A stretch of DNA of 64,000 nucleotides from Polyporus tsugae (Eukaryota; Basidiomycota; Agaricomycetes; Polyporales; Polyporaceae). Location of the stretch: NCBI GenBank assembly GCA_024305745.1, contig JAHRBS010000004.1:4836001-4900000 (forward strand). Direction: 5' to 3'. The translations under genes and the position numbers were made by a program. Position 1 is the first letter of the stretch; each line of letters starts with the position of its first letter. Shown here piece after piece: positions 45,001-57,208 of the stretch. The notes under the pieces were generated by a model. That model was not told the DNA's origin, made no database searches, and saw only the letters and a list, made by a program, of their open reading frames with translations.

Positions 45001-47674
45001 TAGACATAGTTTGCAGCAGTCGTACGCATAGCAGTCTGTTGGGATTCAAACGAGGAGAGCAGGATGGTGGTCGAGAGCAGAGGGATGAAGCGCCGAAAAC
45101 CCGACGACCTGCCAAATCTGGAACGTTAACGACCATGCATGAACCTGAGCCACAGCCTGCCTTCGTCCCCTTCGTCGATATCCAGTTCAAACCATATGGA
45201 TAGCACCACTGATGTCGTAGATAGCGTTCAAACACATTGATAGCTGCTCTATTCCTCGCGCTATCGCGGACAGACCGTCGCCGAATTCAGCTCCGCTCTC
45301 ACCTTCCGAACATCCTAGTAAGCGCGAACATCTAAATCATTGGTTTCACGCTCTGCTGTGCGCCTAGTAGACAGCCCCGAACTTGAAACGATGCGGACTC
45401 GACTGGCGTGACCAACAAACCTGCCGGCCGAGGACACGTTCAAACGGACAGAAACTGTTTAATATGCATGTACAAGGTTTAGTATGCAACATCACGAGAG
45501 ACAGAGTCTCCATGAGATCAGAGCTCGTGCCATCCCAACGCGCCATGGCCGGCCGGGTCCATCCTTTCGCACAAAAACCCGGCACGTCTCTCTGCGGTCT
45601 CTTCATTGACACTCCGTTCGCCGCCCATCCCAAGCGCGAAGTCCACGGCGACAGTACCCACCGGCCGCGCGCATGTGCGGGTAGCGAGACTGCTGAAACA
45701 GGCTGGCTGTGAGACGCGTCGCAAGGTGTGCGACGGTGCGGCAGCGCGTAACCAAGTAGCACGTTAACAAACGACTGCCGGAGTCCGGCCGGCGTCGTCC
45801 CACACAGGGCTCGGTCTCAATGCCCGCACACTCTGCCAGCCCATGAACGGTCCGCACCCGACGCTTGGGTGGTTCTGTTGCAGCGTATACGGTCAGTGCA
45901 CTGCCGAGCAGGCTGTAGCGCGGATGCGGACGCACTGGCACCGTATGTGGGAGCCATCCTCCACAGGCAGGGGGCATGCCGACAGAGCGGGGCTTGGCAG
46001 GGCGGTGGAAACGACGGGATGTCTTGGACGGAAATTGGCGTGCGAGCGCTGCAGGGACCTACAACAGTACATGCGTTAGCCGAGAGTCAACCTAAATAAG
46101 CGATGACGAACGTCTCAGATCTCAGGGTTCGCCCCGGCCGTCCGACGATGCAAAGTGCAGCTGCTCGCTGCACCTCGTCGAGGGGTCTCCGAGTGTAGTC
46201 TGAACGACGGACCGTCGATGTCGGTGACAACGGGAGGGGAGATCGAGGCGCAGGCGTGAGGCGTGATGCGTGAGGCAGGCGTGCGTGCGTAGGGCAGGTC
46301 GGCGATGGCGGAGCGGGACGCCCGTCGGATTTGCGATGGCTATATTTGAAGCCCATCAGCGCTCAATATACGAAGCGATCCGAGGGGCACTACGTCAGGA
46401 GCACGTACGCTCTGAATGCGGGTGCCGTACGGCAGGTTCTAAGTCGCATTTGGGAGGGCGAATTGAAGATGCACCGGCGACGGAACAGACAGAAGTGGAT
46501 ATCCCCAGACACCTGCATGCCGCTACCCGTTGCGGCAGGGAGGGATGTTCGGAATTCGGAAACGGCTGGGAAGCGACTCTCACAGCAGGATGATAATGAT
46601 TCAACCAACGGGTGACACCATCCCGAGGTGTGTATCCTTGGCTGAATGCTTGGTGTGGGACAGAACGGGGTTTCGCTAGCTAAATTTCGGGTGGATATCG
46701 CCGAGTGTCGGACCGTGATTTACGTTGGGAAGGTAGGCGTTTCGCGTTTCGCGTTTCGCATCTTGCGAGGGGCAATAGATGGCGGCAATGGTCTGAAATA
46801 CGTGGGATGGACGGGGGCCGTGGCCGGGGACGGACAGTCCGGCGATGATGTGATGGTGCTTGTGCGAGGAGGCGAGGCGTTGGGCGTTTGGTCCGAGCGC
46901 GAGAAGCGGAGACAGTGGTTAGTATAAGTAGAGCATGGATGGCGAGGGAGATGGCATACCTGAACTCCATGCCGCCGCCGCGTCTCATGGAGAGAGGCTC
47001 TATACACTCCTTCGCCGCCGCCGCCGCCGCCACGGCTAATGACCGCTTGGGTGGCCTTATCCGCATGCGTGTTGAGACTGGAACGCTGCGCGGCGGTCAG
47101 CATCCAGGCCTCGCTACAACGCGAGGACAGACTCACCGTTGCGTTCGGGTACGCAGCGAGCGTTGCGCGAGAGGAGAGCCGTGAAGGAGAACGGTGGGCT
47201 GAGGCGACGCCAAGGCGTGTAAGACGGGTGTCAAGTGGGGGGATTCGGCGGAGAAGCGGTGAGATCAGCCCGAGCTTCACGCGGATGGACGGCCAATGGA
47301 TGCATACCTTGCCGGTCGCGGTGGAGTGAGGAACAGGACGAGAGCGTGCGGGTAGCTTGCTTCCCGCCAAGACGCGAGGTCGAAGAGATCGGGTCAGGGT
47401 GAACTAGTCTGTGGGCGGTTCGGTGAATGTGACGGGAGACGCGGTTGCGAAGGGACGTGGCGCAGACTGCTCGCGGCCGTTGACTCGAGAGGAGGACGCG
47501 GACGGAGAACTTGAAAAGAGTGAGAGAGGTGAGGCGGGCGGGCGCTTGCAGTGCGAGACGACTGCAGAAGCAAGGGCACGTGGTGTGGGTAGATGAAGAG
47601 ACTCGTTCGTGCACTTTGTCGATTTCGACTCTGTCCTCTGCGCCCCCATCCTCACTTCTTCCAGCCTTCCTGCG

Positions 47675-50638
47675 ATGACCCAAGACCCCCCATCCTCCTC
47701 TAGTCTCACCCATAGGTCTACCGCTTCCGACAATCGTCCCCAAACGCCACCCCGCCATGCAGACAACACAGCCATCGACCCCGCCACTTTCTACGGCCCT
47801 GGATCCTCAAACCTCGGCTCCTCCAACACCTCCTACATCCCCCCAGAACCCTCATCCTTTCGAGAACCGGAGCTAGTAGAAGAAGAGCCCATTCCCAAAG
47901 ATCCGTCTTGGGTCCCCGAGCCCATCTCAGGCTGGGGCGAACCCAGCGACGGATGGGACAACCTTAACCTCCTCGACTCATGGGCCGAGGCCGAGGTCGC
48001 CCACAAGGTAGCCATAGACGGCAGAGACGACTACGAGGAGTCGCACTGGTACGACCCCGCAGTCCGCGCCATCCATCCTCGCCCCGGCACAGGCGTCCTC
48101 CCGCCTCTCCTCGCAGACATGCTCCACGATCCCGACCATGCGCTCTACTCGGTGAGCACCCAAGTGCATCCTCCTCTCGTCTCGCCCCCATCGCCCTACA
48201 CTCCATCCGCCGACGAGGTCCGGACCGCCATCCCCCACCCGAACGCGTACTTTTGCCGCGAGCACAACGGCTGGGTGCTGTTGCTCTGGAAAGCCTCGAC
48301 CGTCCTCCCGCCTCTGGTCAAGGAGCCCGATCCGCCCGTGCCCGATCAGGGCCGCCGGAAGCAGACGAACTCTTGCGTCGGCGATCGCGAGCAGCCGTTC
48401 GGCCAGGCGAACCTCACCCACCACTGGCACCGATACGAGAAGGCGGTGGACGCAACAAAGCTGAACCCTCCGTACGCCCATGGGGACCTGTTGCTGGATC
48501 TCTACCTCTGCTGCCAGTGCTCGATGTACTGTCTCGTCTCGGACGTCATACCCGGCGTTATTCCCCTGGCGCTCGTGAACGAGTTCACGGTGGACAAGAT
48601 CGGGCATCCGGCGATCGACAAGACGCCAAAGGCGACGGCGGTTGCAGGGTGGGAGACTGTGTTAACGTGAGTAGGATATCGCGTTCGCGTTCGCATTTAC
48701 CGCTTCACGACGGGAAAAAGGCCGATGGTCTGGGTCGGAGAATCCTTTAGCGATCCAAAGGACGCATTAACCCGACAGGCATTGGTCCGTCTCTGGCCCC
48801 GGAAAGAGCTTGTAGTTGTGATGGCGATTGGTCTCCTGGTCGCGGTTGTGATCGCAACTCTGGTTCAGGACCTGAATCTCGGAGGCGCCGCGGCACGCAA
48901 TTGAATGACATCGACCTGATAATGGTCTATTAATGGCGCCCATCCCGGAATTCCCGTCCTGGACAGGCTTGCCACGGCGTGCATCCCGACATTCCGCAAG
49001 CCGTAACATGTTTGTGGAATACTCGTGGAGTCCTTTGTGGCATGCACAAAGAGCGAAGCGCGCTGGAACGCTCTCGAACGCTCTGCCATGCAAGACACCA
49101 AGGTGAATCCACGACCATGTCGCGACCAGCGGCATCTCAGGATGCACGCTGTGTTGCAGACTGGTCCGTGACAGGAGACCAATCACCGGCTATTTTGCAA
49201 GCCTATACCGAGGGATGGTTTTCCCTTGAATTTGCTCCCACCCACCATCGTCGTGCTTTTCTTTTACGCATACTCAACCGATTTGTCCCTCAGTATCATC
49301 GATAACCGGCTGTGGAGAGACGAGAAGCGGTCGCTGCCGATAGCAAGACCGCGATTCCGCACAAAGATCGGCTGGAACGGCCATGTGTGAGTCGCGTTCA
49401 TGCTCCACTACGCGCGTACTGACTGAGTAGCTACAGCGAGCGCGTCTTCGAAGCGCTCGGCTTCCCGCTCGACAACCTCAGTCCGAGCGAGGGGAAGGCG
49501 GAGGAGCTCGCGCTGCAGCCGCCACCTATTGATCCCTCTACTGCGGAGGGCAAGGCGTCGCGGACGAAGCTTCTGCGCGCATGGGTCGAGCTCGGGGCGT
49601 GGTTGGCGATCTACGAGAAGGGGAACAGTGAGTGGCATGGGCTGAGACGTGGGTTGCTGCTGCTGACCATCCCGCAGAGGAAGCGTTCAAGGACTACAAC
49701 CCGATGGTCATACACGTCAAGGCGGATAGCGAGCGGGATCTGTACCAAACGGGCATTGGCGCGCACGTCTCGCAAAGTCGGTCTTCTGTTTTCCCCTCAC
49801 ATCCCGGTCTCACACCCAGTATAGTCGCGCGAGGAGCCCTCCCGGAACACCTCATCTCCGAGACACAGCTGGAGTCATCTTGGAAGGCACTGGGCATGAC
49901 CCCGAGCACGTACTCCTGGGGTCAGTTCATTTTTCGTCACAGCCGCCCGCGCTGACGCAGTCTCTCCCAGAACACCTCGCATTCGCGTATCTCGCGCAGT
50001 GCAGATGCGACCCCGCAAACACGATGGTGTACTTCACGCACCTGGTGACGATTGTGAACACGATGATGAACCTGCATGTGAGCGTGCCGGACCAGCTGCA
50101 GTCTTTCATCGTGCGGGAAAAGGAGCGGTATCGGTTCACAATCGACGAGCACGCGGGGTACGCGCGGATGCTCGGGTTCGGGCGGGACAACGACCTCGGG
50201 GTGGAGCTCGACAGCGAGGTCGACGACGAATTTATCGCACAGGCGTGGCGGAGCGCGCGGCAGCGGGCATGGCTGAACGCGACGGATGCGTCGCAGAAGC
50301 GGGCACAGCTGAACGACGCGCTCAAGGTTGTCGCGGAGCAGCGGGGTAGTGTCGTGCTGATCAGGGTCTGGGTCGAGGAGAAGGGGAGCGGGATGTCGCC
50401 GGAGACGGCGTACCAGACGCTAGATGTGCCGAGCGAGGTGGACGAGACGATGCTGTTGACGGTGTATTCGATGCGGGTATGTGGTGGTTTGTTCTGTGCG
50501 AACGGTCTTGACGAGGGTGTGCGGTTTCAGATCGAGGACCAGCCTAGTCAGTCGGACAAGATGCGCGAGGCTCTGAACGTCATCGCGGAGGTGACGAACA
50601 GCGACCGATTGCGGCAGTCGGTTGGTTATCCTTACTAA
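47675..50638 (+). CDS. Ubp2-like N-terminal half, no catalytic domain (array copy 3)
   Basis: Exons 47675-48666, 49294-49386, 49437-49627, 49678-49776, 49825-49920, 49971-50476 and 50531-50638. The sequence appears identical to copy 2 through the whole gene, its introns and its 5' flank, so the 694-residue product should be the same. No frame-breaking change is visible. Confidence 0.8.
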
Positions 50639-53600
50639 GGTCTGGCTGTGTGGGTGTCGGTGCGCGGGTGGTGGTACGCGGCGTGTTTCATGCTGACGCG
50701 GTGTTCTCCAGCCAGATAAACAAACACGGACTCTGGGAGGTGCACAGAGGCAGATGGGGGTAGTGGGGGTAGTGGGGATTGTGGGGATTGTGGGGATTGT
50801 GGGGATTGTGGGTGTAGTTGGGGGTGGGGGTAGTTGGGGGTGCGGCGTCGTGGTCGGAGCATTTCCGGAAGACATGTACAATACTGATCAGAAATATATT
50901 TCGTTCTCCTTCATAATGGACTCGGAATCGCGCGTACTCCAGGTATGTACGGTACTCGGAAATACAACAACCCCTGCGCTGCGGGCTATGCACCCAAAGA
51001 TACTGTTCATCTTCAACAGCTGCGCTCACTCCGCCCGAGGACAAACCATTTGCTTCCCTTGGAACCAGTGCAAATCCGAGGGATCCGCGCCAGACACACA
51101 TACCGTTTCACACGCTTCAAACGGCCAGCCTTAAGATTGTTGTTCAGGCCGCCGCCGGGTTCCTCGCGCGGCCGCTTGTACAGTCTGCCGTGATCGCGGG
51201 CCAGTCATCGTCAAGCCTCAGAATGCGCGAGGACGCTAGATGCACAAAATTACAATTATAGTGCTCGCATACTTCGCCAGTGCTGTCCGCCGTCCGTCTC
51301 GCGGCCAGACGACTTGATGGTCGCTCGGGTCACCGCCGGACAGCCAACTCGAGACTCGCCATGCGCGCCGTCGCGCACGTACACACAGGGCCACACACCC
51401 AGCCGTTTACTAGGCGCATCAGAGTACTCAAAACGGACTCAAAACCAGACACACGGATGACACTCACCATTATTTTTTGCGCCGTTCTGCCACCCACCGA
51501 ATGGCCAGATAGCAGCTAGAAGAGGCTGCCCCATGGCGTCGAGTGCCGGAATGGCCGCGCCGACGGTGTGCGCCGACGGTGTGCGCCGACTCATGCATCT
51601 GCCGGCGGGTGCCCCGCGCCGCCGACAAGGCAGTCAGCGGGCTAATTTTCGGTCGGGCACCAGACGGATGCGAAACACATGTGAACTACCTGGGAAGATT
51701 AGATTGAACTGTCAGAACAATGTCCGTCAGTGGCAACTATACGGTACGTGTCCGAACTCACCGTGGCCATTCTCGTTAATTCCGTGCCCCGAAAGCGCTG
51801 TCGAAGCGGCCGGGCGCCCCGACGCGCTCGATCCGCGAAGCACAGATCAGCGAGGTACTAGTGATGTGTCTGCTTGGGTTACATGAGTAAGAACCGCCTT
51901 TCATTGATATTGGAGGCTGTACCCACCGCGCAGCGTGGTCCTATCCCGCCACTGAGTCTGTACGTCCATCGACCGTTCTTGTCCAGTGTGGCGCTCCCCA
52001 AGAACCCGCTGCAAATCCCCCATCCAGGTACCTCGACTACTGCCGGATACTGACAATTGAGTCGAAAAGCGGCCGGGCATCCCGTCGCCCATGAGACGGA
52101 ACAGAGGAGAGGTGGTGTCGGTGAAGAGCTGCATGGAAGTCGACAGCGGTTTCACTCCGAGTCCAAGATGGAGCAGGGGTGGTGAGGAGGCCGTTGCGAG
52201 AGTAAGAATTCGGAAAAGTGCTGCCCGGGAGTCGACAGCGAGTTTGCTCGAAGGCGGAGAAGCAGGCCGTAGCGAGAGACATACCACACTCGTGCGGTCA
52301 CTTGCTTTCTCGGCGGCGAGCGTAGTCGGATAGGTGAGACGCCATGGGATACGGCATGTAATCGACTGGGAAGGGGTCTTGTGGACGGCCGTCAACGTCG
52401 ATATGGAAGCGCAGAGGAGGGGAGCAAAGGTGAGCGGAAGCACTGAAACTACGCGTCCTCGTCCTATACACACCCCATTTCTCCCATGCCGTACTCTGAC
52501 GGCGTCTCGGGGTTTCCGCGTCCCGCATCAGTTCCTCACATCCGGTCTGCCGGAGGCGGTACTTACGCCTATATTTCACCGCCAAGGGACGGCCCTTGTC
52601 AACCAATAGCCGCCGCTGCCGCCTCACAAAACAGAAAGTCACGCACCGCTGCCAAGCATCCTTGGTACAGGGCACACTGTGATTGAGCCCAAGTACCAGG
52701 TCTCTCGCCACGGCGATTTCACCATAGATTCCAACCGATCCCTCCCAGACGAGAGTCTGGGGCACACGGCAGAATCGTTGTAGGCAGAGCCAGCTGTAAA
52801 CTCCAAGTAAGCTCATCCGTGGCGCGACCGGTAAAAATACGGCGGACTCGCGTACCCTCTTCGGACGACGCGCCGGAAAGCGGATACTGAAATCCACTTC
52901 CACCCTGGGCCAGCGCTGGCGGGGTGATTCTGTGGCCCGGCCCACGATCACCGCTCACGCCCACACGACTGTGAAAGACGTACGAAATGACCGAAATAAA
53001 CCAGCCGGATGTACACGTATGTCCGGCGTGTATGGAAGCGATGCGGGGCCATGGATAAAGCACGACAGATGTCAGGATCATCACGCCAAGGTAATTATTG
53101 AACCACGTACATCGACACCGCACTTGAGAACGAGACCCGGACGAGATGGCGATCTTCTATAAAATGTCTTTGTCAGCACCTAGTTCGCGGAGGTGAGAGA
53201 TTGTGTATGGGGTCCGGAAATTCGGGGACAATACACGTACTTCAGCATTGCGATATAATACCGGCATCCCTCCGAGTGCATACGCGCATTGACCATCAAT
53301 CCAGCCAGCTGGAGATACAGAACCGTGTCTGTGAACGAGCCTGAAAGAACCTCAAGATAGTCAAAGTCCTCAGGCCGACGGCGGGATTAGGCACGCAGTC
53401 TAGTGAATGAACAATACGTGAGAGCCACACAAGCGGTGCGGTGCCGCCCGTTGGACGGAGAGCATCCACGAGAGCGTCTCGCGTAACCATACTCCTAGCG
53501 AAATGGGCGCAAGGCGTGGGACCAGCAACAACACTGGCTCCGACCGTAGTTAAGCCGACCACTGTTCGGGGGGCGATAACGGGGTTCTACGTCCGGGTCG

Positions 53601-56600
53601 CTGGACGTCGCCCTTCAACACCGCCGACACTGGCAGCAGCATACCACTGGATGGGGTGACGGTTCCGGTTTCAACGCGCTCGCAGCTGCGTATCTCAGAT
53701 GACTGGGCACAAGAGGGACACAATATCCGACGGGACAGCGCGATGAGTCCGCACAAATAAATCTCGTCCTTCCCAACCCATGGCCCGCTGGATGCTCAAC
53801 ACGAGTATGTGATCCTGCAAAAGTCCCTGTCCACCACAGCATGCGCACGAAAAAAATAACGTAGGGACAGAGAGTACAATGGCGGCGCGTTCACCGGACA
53901 TCTTACGGGACTGATGTGCCGGTGAACTGCCGGCAAACCACCTCCCGCAGCTGGAGACGGAGCGTACTTTAGCGTGTGAAGCCTGTTGCGACACGCGATG
54001 ATAATTTTCTGGTGTGCAGGCATTGTGAAACGGCGGCATCCTGCCTTCATCTTGGCGCGGCATCATGCATCCGAAGCCAGTCAGCGTACCCCACCATCGT
54101 CTCGTCAGCCGTATCGGTACTGTATTTCATTACCATGCAAGGACACAATGTAAGGTGGGATGCGTCGACGTGCGGGCCCCCGCGCAAGCCTCGAACGTCG
54201 TCAAAGGACCGACCTGAGGATGAACTCACCTCACAATGTGTAATATCCGCTTGACAAATCTTAATTCGAGTGCCAGGCGAGCGAGCCGAGAGCAGGGTCG
54301 ACGAGTTGCCGTAAGAGACCACCACCCCTGGTGAGAGAGCCGAAGGGCGGTCATGAAGCACGGGTATGTTCGACGGATGAAATATTGAAACCCGTCACTA
54401 CAGTCGCTGTTTTCCGGCCGCTTAGACCAAGAGGCGAGTCGAAGACGCAGGGCGGAAACGGCGGAGTACGAGCTCGAGCCGGCGGTGTCTCCGTCAACTC
54501 TGCGAGCCACAGAAGTCGAACTGATTGGTAGATTTAGACATAGTTTGCAGCAGTCGTACGCATAGCAGTCTGTTGGGATTCAAACGAGGAGAGCAGGATG
54601 GTGGTCGAGAGCAGAGGGATGAAGCGCCGAAAACCCGACGACCTGCCAAATCTGGAACGTTAACGACCATGCATGAACCTGAGCCACAGCCTGCCTTCGT
54701 CCCCTTCGTCGATATCCAGTTCAAACCATATGGATAGCACCACTGATGTCGTAGATAGCGTTCAAACACATTGATAGCTGCTCTATTCCTCGCGCTATCG
54801 CGGACAGACCGTCGCCGAATTCAGCTCCGCTCTCACCTTCCGAACATCCTAGTAAGCGCGAACATCTAAATCATTGGTTTCACGCTCTGCTGTGCGCCTA
54901 GTAGACAGCCCCGAACTTGAAACGATGCGGACTCGACTGGCGTGACCAACAAACCTGCCGGCCGAGGACACGTTCAAACGGACAGAAACTGTTTAATATG
55001 CATGTACAAGGTTTAGTATGCAACATCACGAGAGACAGAGTCTCCATGAGATCAGAGCTCGTGCCATCCCAACGCGCCATGGCCGGCCGGGTCCATCCTT
55101 TCGCACAAAAACCCGGCACGTCTCTCTGCGGTCTCTTCATTGACACTCCGTTCGCCGCCCATCCCAAGCGCGAAGTCCACGGCGACAGTACCCACCGGCC
55201 GCGCGCATGTGCGGGTAGCGAGACTGCTGAAACAGGCTGGCTGTGAGACGCGTCGCAAGGTGTGCGACGGTGCGGCAGCGCGTAACCAAGTAGCACGTTA
55301 ACAAACGACTGCCGGAGTCCGGCCGGCGTCGTCCCACACAGGGCTCGGTCTCAATGCCCGCACACTCTGCCAGCCCATGAACGGTCCGCACCCGACGCTT
55401 GGGTGGTTCTGTTGCAGCGTATACGGTCAGTGCACTGCCGAGCAGGCTGTAGCGCGGATGCGGACGCACTGGCACCGTATGTGGGAGCCATCCTCCACAG
55501 GCAGGGGGCATGCCGACAGAGCGGGGCTTGGCAGGGCGGTGGAAACGACGGGATGTCTTGGACGGAAATTGGCGTGCGAGCGCTGCAGGGACCTACAACA
55601 GTACATGCGTTAGCCGAGAGTCAACCTAAATAAGCGATGACGAACGTCTCAGATCTCAGGGTTCGCCCCGGCCGTCCGACGATGCAAAGTGCAGCTGCTC
55701 GCTGCACCTCGTCGAGGGGTCTCCGAGTGTAGTCTGAACGACGGACCGTCGATGTCGGTGACAACGGGAGGGGAGATCGAGGCGCAGGCGTGAGGCGTGA
55801 TGCGTGAGGCAGGCGTGCGTGCGTAGGGCAGGTCGGCGATGGCGGAGCGGGACGCCCGTCGGATTTGCGATGGCTATATTTGAAGCCCATCAGCGCTCAA
55901 TATACGAAGCGATCCGAGGGGCACTACGTCAGGAGCACGTACGCTCTGAATGCGGGTGCCGTACGGCAGGTTCTAAGTCGCATTTGGGAGGGCGAATTGA
56001 AGATGCACCGGCGACGGAACAGACAGAAGTGGATATCCCCAGACACCTGCATGCCGCTACCCGTTGCGGCAGGGAGGGATGTTCGGAATTCGGAAACGGC
56101 TGGGAAGCGACTCTCACAGCAGGATGATAATGATTCAACCAACGGGTGACACCATCCCGAGGTGTGTATCCTTGGCTGAATGCTTGGTGTGGGACAGAAC
56201 GGGGTTTCGCTAGCTAAATTTCGGGTGGATATCGCCGAGTGTCGGACCGTGATTTACGTTGGGAAGGTAGGCGTTTCGCGTTTCGCGTTTCGCATCTTGC
56301 GAGGGGCAATAGATGGCGGCAATGGTCTGAAATACGTGGGATGGACGGGGGCCGTGGCCGGGGACGGACAGTCCGGCGATGATGTGATGGTGCTTGTGCG
56401 AGGAGGCGAGGCGTTGGGCGTTTGGTCCGAGCGCGAGAAGCGGAGACAGTGGTTAGTATAAGTAGAGCATGGATGGCGAGGGAGATGGCATACCTGAACT
56501 CCATGCCGCCGCCGCGTCTCATGGAGAGAGGCTCTATACACTCCTTCGCCGCCGCCGCCGCCGCCACGGCTAATGACCGCTTGGGTGGCCTTATCCGCAT

Positions 56601-57094
56601 GCGTGTTGAGACTGGAACGCTGCGCGGCGGTCAGCATCCAGGCCTCGCTACAACGCGAGGACAGACTCACCGTTGCGTTCGGGTACGCAGCGAGCGTTGC
56701 GCGAGAGGAGAGCCGTGAAGGAGAACGGTGGGCTGAGGCGACGCCAAGGCGTGTAAGACGGGTGTCAAGTGGGGGGATTCGGCGGAGAAGCGGTGAGATC
56801 AGCCCGAGCTTCACGCGGATGGACGGCCAATGGATGCATACCTTGCCGGTCGCGGTGGAGTGAGGAACAGGACGAGAGCGTGCGGGTAGCTTGCTTCCCG
56901 CCAAGACGCGAGGTCGAAGAGATCGGGTCAGGGTGAACTAGTCTGTGGGCGGTTCGGTGAATGTGACGGGAGACGCGGTTGCGAAGGGACGTGGCGCAGA
57001 CTGCTCGCGGCCGTTGACTCGAGAGGAGGACGCGGACGGAGAACTTGAAAAGAGTGAGAGAGGTGAGGCGGGCGGGCGCTTGCAGTGCGAGACG
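50639..57094. other. Spacer of copy 3
   Basis: Appears identical to the copy 2 spacer. The minus-strand intron-like site is at 53240-53157. Confidence 0.3.
50756..50843 (+). repeat. G-rich minisatellite, copy 3
   Basis: Same unit number as copy 2. Confidence 0.85.
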
Positions 57095-57208
57095 ACTGCA
57101 GAAGCAAGGGCACGTGGTGTGGGTAGATGAAGAGACTCGTTCGTGCACTTTGTCGATTTCGACTCTGTCCTCTGCGCCCCCATCCTCACTTCTTCCAGCC
57201 TTCCTGCG

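Larger units (their letters stand above)
38027..47560 (+). repeat. Tandem unit, copy 2 (9534 bp)
   Basis: Same order of elements as copy 1. Every feature recurs exactly 9534 bp later in copy 3, and I saw no difference between copies 2 and 3. Carries the 13-bp duplication at 42031-42056. Confidence 0.97.
41105..47560. other. Spacer of copy 2
   Basis: Same as the copy 1 spacer apart from the extra minisatellite unit, the 13-bp duplication and G instead of A at 44183. The minus-strand exon-like pieces recur (the clear intron is 43706-43623). Confidence 0.3.
47561..57094 (+). repeat. Tandem unit, copy 3 (9534 bp)
   Basis: Appears identical to copy 2, including the 13-bp duplication (51565-51590). 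Confidence 0.97.
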